Assembly: GCA_963783145.1 (NCBI GenBank)
Contig: CAWAMM010000002.1
Coordinates: 310,001-374,000, forward strand
Direction of reading: 5' to 3'
From: DATGKG01 sp963783145
GTDB taxonomy: Bacteria; Desulfobacterota; Binatia; Binatales; Binataceae
Length of the DNA stretch: 64,000 nucleotides
Shown: positions 51,688 through 59,876 of the stretch, in pieces
Numbering within the stretch: position 1 is the stretch's first letter
How the letters are laid out: the number at the start of each line of letters is the position of its first letter
Position numbers and translations under genes: made by a program
The notes under the pieces: generated by a model
The model's input: the letters and a program-made list of their open reading frames with translations, nothing else
What the model was told of the DNA's origin: nothing
Databases searched by the model: none

Positions 51688-52844
51688 CAGTCGCGCAGCG
51701 CTTCCATCACCGGAATTCGCGAGGCTTGCCACGCCGGGAGCAATCCGCCGATGATGCCGATCGCAAGCGAAGCCACGATTCCAGCGATGATCGCGGTGCT
51801 ATCGAGCTGGAATGAAAACAAGATCGTGCCGACGTTCATCAGGCGGCTTTGTAAGCCGGTCCCGTAGGCGACGATGATCGCGAGCAGTTCCCCGAGCATC
51901 CCGCCCGCCAGTCCGAGCACCGCGCTCTCGACCATGAACGCAAGGAGCACCGTGCCGCGTCCGAATCCCAGCACGCGCAGCGTGCCGACCTCGCGCCGGC
52001 GCCGCGCGACCGCCGAGTACATCGTGTTCATCGCGCCGAACACTGCGCCGATCGCCAGCACCATCGCCACTGCAAGACCGAGACTTCGAATCTGATTGCT
52101 GAAGCTGGCTGCTTGCAAATAGAACGCCTGTTCCGACATCAAATCGACCCGAAGCCGATTGTCGCGATGCAGCTTCGCGGCGAATGACTCGGACTCACCG
52201 GGCTTCAGGACGACGTGAAAAATGTTGTAGTTGACGGTGCCGGCGATGTGAAACTCGGCGGCGAGATCGTCGAGGTCGGCCCACACTTCAGATTCGCGCG
52301 CGCTGCCGTTGTCGCTGAAAATCCCCACGATGTGCCAGTTGTTGCGGCCCCAATGAAACGTATCGCCAATCTTGAGATTGGGATGGCGCGCGGCGAAGCG
52401 CTGTCCCAGCATCCATTGGAACTGGCCGCGCTCAGGGCGATGCCCCTGGATCACGCGCACACCCGGATGCACCTCATATGCAATCGGCAACACCGATCTG
52501 ATCGTTCCGCTCGATGCGAGCGGTGCGTCCGGCGTGGGATCGAACCCGTTAACGTCTTCGGGCGAAAGCAGCGGATTGCCTGCCCCATCGGTCGCGATCT
52601 CGGGCATCGTTTTGAGGATGTCGTAGCTCTCATGACTGATGTAGCCGCTTTCGACCAGCACCCCGCGTTCAAGGATGACCCAGTGGTCGCGCTCGGCCGC
52701 GAGCGTCACGGTGCGGCGCATCCCGTCGACGAAGCCGAGCAGAATCGTCAGCACGCTGACCACCATCGCGACACTGACCGCGGTCATCGCGGAAGAGGTC
52801 ATCCGCTGGCCGACGCTGCGAACGCTGTAACGAAGCGGAACCAT
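51687..52844 (-). CDS. FtsX-type ABC transporter permease (paired)
   Basis: A 385-aa permease of the same architecture. VPLRYSVRSVGQRMTSSAMTAVSVAMVVSVLTILLGF is the first helix, a periplasmic domain follows, and the C-terminal helices carry RRRREVGTLRVLGFGRG (coupling helix). The frame opens to 52892, but ATG 52844 starts at the typical V-P-L-R-Y-S segment. It is translationally coupled to the permease downstream; the two probably form one heterodimeric transporter. Confidence 0.85.
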   Translation of the reverse strand: MVPLRYSVRSVGQRMTSSAMTAVSVAMVVSVLTILLGFVDGMRRTVTLAAERDHWVILERGVLVESGYISHESYDILKTMPEIATDGAGNPLLSPEDVNGFDPTPDAPLASSGTIRSVLPIAYEVHPGVRVIQGHRPERGQFQWMLGQRFAARHPNLKIGDTFHWGRNNWHIVGIFSDNGSARESEVWADLDDLAAEFHIAGTVNYNIFHVVLKPGESESFAAKLHRDNRLRVDLMSEQAFYLQAASFSNQIRSLGLAVAMVLAIGAVFGAMNTMYSAVARRRREVGTLRVLGFGRGTVLLAFMVESAVLGLAGGMLGELLAIIVAYGTGLQSRLMNVGTILFSFQLDSTAIIAGIVASLAIGIIGGLLPAWQASRIPVMEALRD

Positions 52845-52983
52845 GAGGTGTTGCTTGGAAGAGTCTATATGAACGCGACTGGGAGTGGTCAACGCATGGG
52901 AAAAACTGCGCAGGCGAGGAACAGTTTCAGGCTTGACCGACGTGGAACCGATCGGTTACAGATAAATCGCAATGGAGGCCGGC

Positions 52984-53682
52984 ATGGAGAAGCATCGAGT
53001 CGTTTCGCACGATGAATGGATCAAAGCGCGCAAGGATTTCCTCGCGAAAGAAAAAGAGTTCACTCACTTGCGCGATCAGCTCAGCCAACAACGTCGCGAG
53101 CTGCCGTGGGAGCGTGTCGAGAAGGACTACGTCTTCGAGGGGCCCGAAGGCAGAGTCACCCTTTCCGATTTGTTCGCGGGCAAGAGCCAGTTGGTCGTTT
53201 ATCACTTCATGTTCGACCCGAGCTGGGAAGCGGGATGTAAAAGCTGCTCGTTCTGGGCGGACAACTACAACCCGATCATCGTGCACCTGAACCATCGCGA
53301 TGCGAACCTGGTCGCGGTTTCGCGCGCGCCGCTGGCGAAGCTACAGGCGTATCGCAAGCGGATGGGATGGAGCTTCACCTGGGTTTCATCATCGAGCAAC
53401 GATTTCAACTTTGACTATCAGGTCTCTTCGACGCCGGCCGAAGTCGCGAATGGCGAGAGCCACTACAATTATAGAGCCAGCAAGATGACCGGCGAGCGCC
53501 CCGGCATCAGCGTGTTTCACAAGGACGCCGAGGGAAACATTTTCCACACCTACTCCACGTACGAGCGTGGGCTGGACATGCTCAACGGCGCGTATCACAT
53601 CCTCGATTTGCTGCCGAAGGGTCGCGACGAAAAAGGCCTGAAGTTCACCCAGGAATGGGTGCGTCGCCACGATGAGTATTAG
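52984..53682 (+). CDS. DUF899 thioredoxin-like protein
   Basis: A 232-aa DUF899 protein: KARKDFLAKEKEFTHLRDQLSQQRRELPW at the start, YHFMFDPSWEAGCKSCSFWADN with a C-x-x-C pair at the thioredoxin active-site position, SRAPLAKLQAYRKRMGW, and ISVFHKDAEGNIFHTYSTYERGLD. The role is unknown; the fold suggests redox or disulfide chemistry. ATG 52984 has GGAGG five bases upstream, better than ATG 52972. Its TAG stop is directly joined to a REP palindrome. Confidence 0.86.
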   Translation: MEKHRVVSHDEWIKARKDFLAKEKEFTHLRDQLSQQRRELPWERVEKDYVFEGPEGRVTLSDLFAGKSQLVVYHFMFDPSWEAGCKSCSFWADNYNPIIVHLNHRDANLVAVSRAPLAKLQAYRKRMGWSFTWVSSSSNDFNFDYQVSSTPAEVANGESHYNYRASKMTGERPGISVFHKDAEGNIFHTYSTYERGLDMLNGAYHILDLLPKGRDEKGLKFTQEWVRRHDEY

Positions 53683-53731
53683 ACCTAACCCCTAACCCCT
53701 TCCCGTACGGGAAGGGGCCGGGGGGTAGGTT
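53681..53731. repeat. Solo REP palindrome at DUF899 stop codon
   Basis: AGACCTAACCCCTAACC runs into the palindrome CCCCTTCCCGTACGGGAAGG and then a GGTAGGTTA end. Its first bases overlap the TAG of DUF899, and its end touches the TAA of the convergent response-regulator gene. Confidence 0.75.
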
Positions 53732-55145
53732 AAAGAGTCGGGCCGCCCCTTCCTTCCGGCTTCTTGAGGTTGAACTTGTCGAGCCGATACTGCAGCGTCC
53801 GATAGCTCATGCCTAACATCTTGGAGGCTTTCGCGATCACCCAGTCGGATTTTTCCATCGCCTGAAGAATCAGATCACGCTCGAAGGTCTCGAAGTTGAT
53901 GCCCTCGTTGGGAATCTCGAAACGATCACCGCGCGAGGCGCCGCGATCGCCCGGCTTGATGGGAATCTTGCGCGAGAGAACTTCGCTGGGAAGATCGGTC
54001 GGCGTGATCTTGTCGCCGTCGCACAAAAGGATCGCGCGCTCGATCGCCGATTCGAGCTGGCGCACGTTGCCCGGCCATGGATAGTCGACCAGGATTTCCA
54101 TCGCTTCGCGGCTGATCTCCTTGGCGTGTCCGTCAGCCAGATGCGCGAACTTCTTGAGCGCATGCGCCGCGAGCAGCGGAATGTCGCCGCGCCGATCGCG
54201 CAACGGTGGCAGCGTGATGGTGACCACGTTGACGCGATAATAGAGATCCTCGCGAAAATTTCCTTCGGCAACCTCGTCGGCAAGATTTTTGTTGGTCGCG
54301 GCGATCAGGCGCACGTCGACGTGAAATGACTCGTTGCCGCCGACCCGCCGCACCTCGCGCTCCTGCAAGACGCGCAGCATTTTGGCTTGCAGCGGAGGTG
54401 GCAAATCCGCGATCTCATCGAGGAACAAGGTCGACTTGTCCGCCGCTTCGACCAGCCCGATTTTGCGCTCGTTGGCGCCGGTGAACGCGCCCTTCTCATG
54501 CCCGAAGAGCTCGTTCTCCATCAAGGTCTCGGGAATCGCGGAGCAGTTGATCGCGACGAATGGGCGCGCCGCGCGAGGCGACAGGCGATGAATCCCGCGC
54601 GCGATCACCTCCTTGCCGGTGCCGCTCTCGCCCTGGATCAAGACGGTGGAATTCGAGGGCGAGATTTTTCTGACGATGCGAATGATGTCCTCGATCGCGG
54701 GGTCGACGCCGACAATTCCTTCGACGGTCAGCCCGCCTTCGAGTTTGCTCTTCAGCAGCGCATTTTCCTGCTTGAGATTCGCGACTTCGGCCGCCTTCGA
54801 GATCGTCATCACCAGCGTCTCGCGGTCGGTCGGCTTGGTGAGGTAGTAGAACGCGCCGTTCTTCATCGCATGCACCGCGTTCTCGATGGTGCCGTGCGCG
54901 GTGAGCAGCACGACCTGGGTGCCTGGATAGACAGGGCGCACCTTGGCGAGCAGCTCGTCGCCCGACATCCCCGGCATCATGAGATCGGTGAGGACGACGT
55001 CGAACTCGCCCAGCCCGAGGCATTCGAGCGCGCGCTTGCCGGTGGCGGCTTCCTCGACGTTGAAGCCTTCTTCGCGCAGCGTGTCCGCGGTTATCTGGCG
55101 TTCGAGGTCGTTATCTTCGACGACAAGTACGGATGATCGGCTCAT
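53730..55145 (-). CDS. NtrC-family sigma54-dependent response regulator
   Basis: A 471-aa regulator. The N-terminal receiver (VLVVEDNDLER, VVLTDLMMPGMSGDELL, YLTKPTDRE) is followed by a AAA+ sigma54-activating domain with Walker A GESGTGKE, GAFTGANERKIGLVEAADKSTLFLDEIADLP, the GAFTGA loop intact, and a C-terminal Fis-like helix-turn-helix (VIAKASKMLGMSYRTLQYRLDKF). It activates sigma54 promoters when phosphorylated. The cognate kinase is the upstream gene, 6 bp away. The targets are unknown. Confidence 0.94.
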   Translation of the reverse strand: MSRSSVLVVEDNDLERQITADTLREEGFNVEEAATGKRALECLGLGEFDVVLTDLMMPGMSGDELLAKVRPVYPGTQVVLLTAHGTIENAVHAMKNGAFYYLTKPTDRETLVMTISKAAEVANLKQENALLKSKLEGGLTVEGIVGVDPAIEDIIRIVRKISPSNSTVLIQGESGTGKEVIARGIHRLSPRAARPFVAINCSAIPETLMENELFGHEKGAFTGANERKIGLVEAADKSTLFLDEIADLPPPLQAKMLRVLQEREVRRVGGNESFHVDVRLIAATNKNLADEVAEGNFREDLYYRVNVVTITLPPLRDRRGDIPLLAAHALKKFAHLADGHAKEISREAMEILVDYPWPGNVRQLESAIERAILLCDGDKITPTDLPSEVLSRKIPIKPGDRGASRGDRFEIPNEGINFETFERDLILQAMEKSDWVIAKASKMLGMSYRTLQYRLDKFNLKKPEGRGGPTL

Positions 55146-55151
55146 TGGTGG

Positions 55152-56618
55152 TTATCTCTGTATGGTTCCCAGTGGACCCGCGCCGAGCGGGAAGGTGAAG
55201 GTTACGATGGTGCCGTGCTCGTCCTCGAGCGGCGCAATGCTGATGGTGCCGCCGTGGCGCTCGACGATCGAGCGGGACAAAAACAGGCCGAGCCCGATGC
55301 CCTCGCGCTTGGTGGTGAAGAACGGTTCGAATACGCGTCTGGCAACGTCGGGATCGATGCCGGCGCCGTTGTCGCGGAAGGTTATCACGAGGCGGTCGCC
55401 TTCCTGAAAAAACGCGATGCGCAACTGGCCGCCGTCGGGCATCGCCTGAATCGCGTTGGCGATCACGTTGACGAAGCACATGCGGATTTTTTCCGCATCG
55501 ACGTTGAGCGTGGTGGGCACGCCGTTGGCTTGCTCGATCAGCTCGACGCCCTGCGCGCGCATCTTTGATTCCGAGATTTGTACAACGCTATCAACGATTT
55601 CGCGCAGATCCGCGGGCGACGGATGGATTTCGATCGGCTTGCCGTAGTTGAGAAAGCTCTGCACCAGCTCGGACAGGCGGCGAATCTCATCCTTCATCAG
55701 CGCGATCTGATGCACGTAGGTCTCGGTGTCAGGCTCGACCCGGCGCGCATATTTGGTGCGCATCTGATCGAGCGCGAGGCTGATGAAGTTGAGCGGATTT
55801 TTTATTTCGTGCGCCAGTCCACCGGCTAACTGACCGAGCGCAGTGAAGCGTTCGAGGCGGTTGAGCTCGGCTTCGCGCTCCCGCGCACGGCGCAGCTGAC
55901 CGACCATCTCATTGAAGCTATGAGTCAAAAGCCCGATTTCGTCGCGCCGTTTGCCCTCAGGCACCGGCTCCAGCCCGCGCGCCATGATGTTTTGCGCCGC
56001 CGAGGCGACCGCATGAATCGGCTCGACGTAACGCTCGGCGAGGAAGTAGGCGATTATCAATCCGATCGCGAAGATTACGACCGCGAGGGTCAGCTCATGC
56101 AAGCGGCTCTGCGCCAGCGGTTTTGCGAAGTCGCCAAAATTCGCGACCACCCGCACATAGCCGAGCAGATGGTCCTCGACCTGGACCGGGATTAGGTACA
56201 CGGTCTGGTCGGAGCCGCGCAGCTTGACCGGCGGGACGTCGCCGATATTGCGCGACTCGACGATGTTGGCGTTTTCGAGCGAGGTCTTTTGCAGCGCGTC
56301 GCCGACGATCTTCGGATTGGAGCTGTTGATGATCAGATTTTGGGTCGAAGCGATCGAGACCTCGAGTCCCTTGCTGCGCAGGCCAGCGACATAGTTGCGC
56401 AGCCGATCGGGATCGGTCGGTCGCACCGAGGTGAGCTCCTGCACGCTGATTTGGATCGCGCGGGTCAGATCGCTGACTTTTTCCTGGGTGCTCTCGACGA
56501 TCGCCTCCTGGGTGCCGAGACTGACGATAACTTCGGCGCCGAGCGTCAGCGCAAGCAGACCCACCATCAGAAAGATCAGCTTGGCCTTGAGATTCAATGC
56601 TGGAAATCTATAAGCCAT
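55152..56618 (-). CDS. Membrane sensor histidine kinase (partner of NtrC-type regulator)
   Basis: A 488-aa kinase. TM1 (LIFLMVGLLALTLGAEVIV) and TM2 (LTLAVVIFAIGLIIAYFLAERYV) frame a periplasmic sensor of about 130 residues. HAMP (VASAAQNIMARGLEPV), the H-box LAGGLAHEIKNPLNFISLAL and a full HATPase_c (FVNVIANAIQAMPDGG, FRDNGAGIDPDVARRVFEPFFTTKREGIGLGL) follow. It should autophosphorylate and signal to the downstream regulator. The periplasmic ligand is unknown. Confidence 0.94.
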   Translation of the reverse strand: MAYRFPALNLKAKLIFLMVGLLALTLGAEVIVSLGTQEAIVESTQEKVSDLTRAIQISVQELTSVRPTDPDRLRNYVAGLRSKGLEVSIASTQNLIINSSNPKIVGDALQKTSLENANIVESRNIGDVPPVKLRGSDQTVYLIPVQVEDHLLGYVRVVANFGDFAKPLAQSRLHELTLAVVIFAIGLIIAYFLAERYVEPIHAVASAAQNIMARGLEPVPEGKRRDEIGLLTHSFNEMVGQLRRAREREAELNRLERFTALGQLAGGLAHEIKNPLNFISLALDQMRTKYARRVEPDTETYVHQIALMKDEIRRLSELVQSFLNYGKPIEIHPSPADLREIVDSVVQISESKMRAQGVELIEQANGVPTTLNVDAEKIRMCFVNVIANAIQAMPDGGQLRIAFFQEGDRLVITFRDNGAGIDPDVARRVFEPFFTTKREGIGLGLFLSRSIVERHGGTISIAPLEDEHGTIVTFTFPLGAGPLGTIQR

Positions 56619-56698
56619 CGCGAGTGCGCGTCCCGAAGCCTATTTGATTGCAATTCCGGGCTACTGCAAAGAGGCGGGGTAGGTGCCGAAAGGCCGGT

Positions 56699-57325
56699 TC
56701 AGGTTTTGGCTCCGCTGGCCGATAGCCGCATCACCGCCAGCCGGGTCAGGTAGACCACCGCGCACAAGGCGATCACGATCCAGAGCAATTTCTGGAAACC
56801 GCCAAGGTAATGGATCACCCTTTCGATCTGCTCGCCGAAGACGTAACCGAGGGTGACGACGATCGGCACCGAAATCGCCGCGCCCGCGAGGTCGTACAGA
56901 AAGAAGCGGCTGGGCGGCACTCCCAGCGATCCGGCCGAGAGATAGACCAGGGCGCGAAAGCCGGCGAAAAATCGTGCGTAGAAGATCGCCAGATGGCCGT
57001 GGCGCTGCATAAAAACCTGCAAGCGATCAACATTGTTCGAGGAATCGTCACCCGGGTGTTTCGACTTTTTGAGGCCGAAAAACGCCATCACGTTGGCGCC
57101 GACCCCGCGCCCGATGAAGTAGAGTGAATTGTCTCCCGCGATCACTCCCGCCAACGAGACCACCAGCGTGATCGGATAGCGCGTGACGCCTTTATGTGCG
57201 AGAAATCCGCCTGCCAGTAGCGCGATGTCTTCCGGCATCGGCAGGCCCAGACCGCACAACATCAATGCCACGAACAATCCCACGTAGGTGAAATGTTCGA
57301 TGTAAGCGGAGATCAGACCGACCAA
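56699..57325 (-). CDS. DedA-family membrane protein
   Basis: A 208-aa DedA/VTT-domain protein: LPMPEDIALLAGGFLAHKG is the first re-entrant segment, GDNSLYFIGRGVG the glycine motif, and FYARFFAGFRALVYLSAG the conserved F-x-R-F/x-R-G segment; three further helices complete it. Family members act as lipid scramblases or transporters (UptA/C55-P flippases). TTG 57325 is preceded by GGAGAG, supporting the start. It follows the PCYCGC gene after 3 bp. Confidence 0.88.
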   Translation of the reverse strand: MVGLISAYIEHFTYVGLFVALMLCGLGLPMPEDIALLAGGFLAHKGVTRYPITLVVSLAGVIAGDNSLYFIGRGVGANVMAFFGLKKSKHPGDDSSNNVDRLQVFMQRHGHLAIFYARFFAGFRALVYLSAGSLGVPPSRFFLYDLAGAAISVPIVVTLGYVFGEQIERVIHYLGGFQKLLWIVIALCAVVYLTRLAVMRLSASGAKT

Positions 57326-57328
57326 CGA

Positions 57329-57763
57329 TCACTCTCCGTTGGCGAAGCGATCGCGCAGCGCGTCGCGGATTTTTTCCACCGGCATCCCTTGCGCGGCGAG
57401 CTTCTCGGCCTCGATCGCCTCGCCGGTGCAGATCGCGCAATGCGCACCATGAGTATCTCGATAGCAGTCGAGCAGGTTCTTATGCCCGTCGGTGCGGTCA
57501 CATCCGCAATAGCAATGCAGCTGAGCGAGCAGAGCAGGGTCGGTCTCGGCGATGAGGTAAGCCTGCTTGACCTCGCCCACGAACTGGTTGGGATCGAGCG
57601 TCAGGCGTAAATGTTGTGCGGCATCGGCTTCCTGCTCCACCGCAGCGGTCGCGGCGGCATGCGAGCGATAGATGCTCAGGCCGGCGTAGGTGGCGGATGC
57701 GGCTACGACCACGATGACCACGGCTACCCACGGATCGAGCTTGCCCTTTTTTGCTGCGCTCAT
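57329..57763 (-). CDS. PCYCGC-motif membrane-anchored protein
   Basis: A 144-aa protein with one N-terminal helix (WVAVVIVVVAASATYAGLSIY) and a domain with LHCYCGCDRTDGHKNLLDCYRDTHGAHCAICTGEA, the PCYCGC-motif family. Six clustered cysteines and three histidines suggest metal or haem binding on the outer face of the membrane; the role is unknown. It is directly upstream of the DedA gene and ends with TGA 3 bp before its start, so the two are coupled. Confidence 0.85.
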   Translation of the reverse strand: MSAAKKGKLDPWVAVVIVVVAASATYAGLSIYRSHAAATAAVEQEADAAQHLRLTLDPNQFVGEVKQAYLIAETDPALLAQLHCYCGCDRTDGHKNLLDCYRDTHGAHCAICTGEAIEAEKLAAQGMPVEKIRDALRDRFANGE

Positions 57764-57776
57764 AGATACGTGTCCA

Positions 57777-58370
57777 CTATAGCATCTCGATGGTTTGCAG
57801 GCTCTGCTGCGCGAAACTGTAAAGCGAGGCCGGCCGATGCGCCCCGCGCCGCGTTCCCCGGCCCTTCTTTAAAATAGCCATCGCCATGATTCGGCGCCGG
57901 AAGTTTCGCCGATCGATCGGGCGATTCAGAATCACCGCGTAAAGTTCCTCCAGCTCGGCGAAAGTAAACTCCTCGGGCAGCAGGCTGTGCGCGATATTGG
58001 TGTATTCGAGCTTCGCCTTCAGCCGCTTCAGCGCGTACTCCGCCATCAGGGAATGATCGTATGCGAGCGGAGGCAGCGCGGAAACCTCGAACCATTGTCC
58101 CGCGGGTTCGTCGCCCTGTGGCGAGCGGACCGCACCCGCATCAGGGATGAGTGCCATATATGCGACCGAAACCACATGCGAGTTGGGGTCGCGCGAAGGA
58201 TCGCCAAAGGTAAAAAGCTGCTCCAGGTAGGCCTCGTGCAGTCCGGTGGACGTTTGCAGTTGGCGGCGCGCGGCATCATCGAGGAGCTCGCCGACGCGCA
58301 CCAGGCCGCCCGGAAAGGCCCATCGTCCTTTCAGCGGCCCGCCTTTGAGGGGGATGAGGTAGCTGCGCAC
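57777..58370 (-). CDS. nrtR: NrtR-like regulator of NAD metabolism (Nudix plus winged helix)
   Basis: A protein of at least 197 aa. A Nudix-fold domain (GRWAFPGGLVRVGELLDDAARRQLQTSTGL) has a degenerate Nudix box: RQLQTST replaces REUxEE, so hydrolysis is unlikely. A C-terminal winged helix follows (YAVILNRPIDRRNFRRRIMA ... RRGAHRPASLYSF), the NrtR DNA-binding domain. NrtR represses NAD-synthesis genes and senses ADP-ribose, and nadA is the next gene upstream. GTG 58370 is the only usual start, but coding-like residues (RPKVAVDTVLFARSDGG) continue upstream to about 58433, into a REPIN, so the true start is unresolved. Confidence 0.82.
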   Translation of the reverse strand: MRSYLIPLKGGPLKGRWAFPGGLVRVGELLDDAARRQLQTSTGLHEAYLEQLFTFGDPSRDPNSHVVSVAYMALIPDAGAVRSPQGDEPAGQWFEVSALPPLAYDHSLMAEYALKRLKAKLEYTNIAHSLLPEEFTFAELEELYAVILNRPIDRRNFRRRIMAMAILKKGRGTRRGAHRPASLYSFAQQSLQTIEML

Positions 58371-58443
58371 ACCGCCGTCGCTGCGCGCGAAGAGGACGGT
58401 ATCGACGGCGACTTTGGGGCGCGCGTGGCGATTCTGATTCGTA

Positions 58444-58569
58444 GACCTAACCCCCCGGCCCCCTTCCCCTGAAGTGGAAGGGGGAGTGAGATGAAGAAAA
58501 CATCTTGTAGTGCTCTGATCCGTTCTGGTTCCCCTTCCACTTTAGGGGAAGGGGTTAGGGGTTAGGTCT
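58444..58569. repeat. REPIN-like element, copy 2
   Basis: GACCTAACCCCCCGG with CCTTCCCCTGAAGTGGAAGG on one side and CCTTCCACTTTAGGGGAAGG with GGTTAGGGGTTAGGTC on the other, inverted around a 45-bp centre. It sits between nadA and nrtR; its outer edge is 2 bp from the nadA TAG. Confidence 0.8.
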
Positions 58570-58570
58570 C

Positions 58571-59599
58571 CTACGCGCTCAATTCCAGCATCTTCTCCAG
58601 CGCGCGCTTCGCGCCTTCGCGCACCTCATCATCGAGGCTGATTTCGTAGCGCAGGTTCTCCAGCGAATCGAGGACCCCATCGAGCGTGATCATCTTCATG
58701 AAGCGGCAGAGCTTGCACGCTTTGTAGAAATGCTTCTCGGGAATTTCCATCAGCAGCCGATCAGACAGGCCACATTCAGTCACGATAAGAAACTTGTCGG
58801 CCGGGCTCTCCTTCGCATACTTCATCATCGCGGAAGTCGAGAGCGTCGCGTCGGCGAGCGCGATGACGTCCTTGCGGCATTCCGGATGCGCAATCACCAC
58901 GATGCCGGGAATCGAGCGCTTCACCCGCAGCACTTCTTCGGGCGTGATCTGATGATGCACGTAGCAGTTGCCGTCCCATGAGATGATGTTCTTGCGCGTG
59001 TGCGCCTGCACGTAGTTCGCGAGGTTCTCATCGGGGACGAACAGGATGTTGTTCGAGTCGATCGCCTCGACGATTTGGGTCGCGTTGGCCGAGGTGCAGC
59101 ATGCGTCGGATTCCGCCTTCACGTCGGCGGTGCAGTTCACATACGAGACGACCTTGAGGTCGGGATAAATCTTGCGCAGTTCGGCCTTGCGCTCGGCCAG
59201 CGCCTCGGCCGTGATACTCTCGGCCAGCGAGCATCCGGCCTTCAAATCGGGAATCAGCACCTTGCGCTCGGGATTGAAGACCTTGGCGGTCTCGGCCATG
59301 AAATGCACGCCGCAAAATACGATGACCTCGGCGTCGGTGACCTCGAGGGCCTTGCGCGCGAGTTCGAGCGAATCGCCGATAAAATCCGCGACCTCGAAAA
59401 TCTCGGGACGCTGGTAATTGTGCGCGAGGATCACGGCGCGCCGCTCGCGTTTGAGCTTCAGGATACGCGCGATGGTATCGGCATAGCGCTCGCAGGCCGG
59501 CAAGTCGTAGGTGTCTTCCTGATTGAGGGCGGCCAGCTTGGCATGCAGGTTCTTTGCGCTGATGGCGGGCGCGAAAGATGTGTCGATGGAGGTACCCAT
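58571..59599 (-). CDS. nadA: Quinolinate synthase A
   Basis: A 342-aa NadA: VILAHNYQRPEIFEVADFIGDSLELAR at the N-terminus, VIVFCGVHFMAETAKVFNPERKVL with the first [4Fe-4S] Cys, PDLKAGCSLAESI, VIAHPECRKDV with the second, and YKACKLCRFMKMITL near the end with the third. It condenses iminoaspartate with dihydroxyacetone phosphate. No nadB or nadC is adjacent. Control by the neighbouring NrtR-like protein is likely; I see no confident operator in the 60 bp upstream. Confidence 0.95.
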   Translation of the reverse strand: MGTSIDTSFAPAISAKNLHAKLAALNQEDTYDLPACERYADTIARILKLKRERRAVILAHNYQRPEIFEVADFIGDSLELARKALEVTDAEVIVFCGVHFMAETAKVFNPERKVLIPDLKAGCSLAESITAEALAERKAELRKIYPDLKVVSYVNCTADVKAESDACCTSANATQIVEAIDSNNILFVPDENLANYVQAHTRKNIISWDGNCYVHHQITPEEVLRVKRSIPGIVVIAHPECRKDVIALADATLSTSAMMKYAKESPADKFLIVTECGLSDRLLMEIPEKHFYKACKLCRFMKMITLDGVLDSLENLRYEISLDDEVREGAKRALEKMLELSA

Positions 59600-59690
59600 A
59601 AGAACGTCTCTTACTTTGCGTTGATTTGACGCTTACTCTAGCACTTAATGTATCTGCAACACAACTGCAAAATCGCGCGCGAGTGTCTTC

Positions 59691-59718
59691 GTAGGGGCGC
59701 TTCGCGAAGCGCCCCTAC
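59691..59718. repeat. Perfect 28-bp palindrome (second palindromic family)
   Basis: GTAGGGGCGCTTCG followed by its exact complement CGAAGCGCCCCTAC, in the nadA-MBL spacer. The same palindrome, slightly altered, forms one arm of the paired element at 61027-61125. Confidence 0.8.
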
Positions 59719-59876
59719 CGATGTTGCGATTGCGAAAGCAGTTGTCGCCCCCGCATTCCGTGGTGTTGCTGACGCACGACCACCGTGAACTCAGCAGTAT
59801 CGCGGTTTCGGGCCACTTCAGGTTTTAGCGGGCAGCACAGGGTGCTATGAAGGGCGTCATAGCGCGCTGAAATCGG

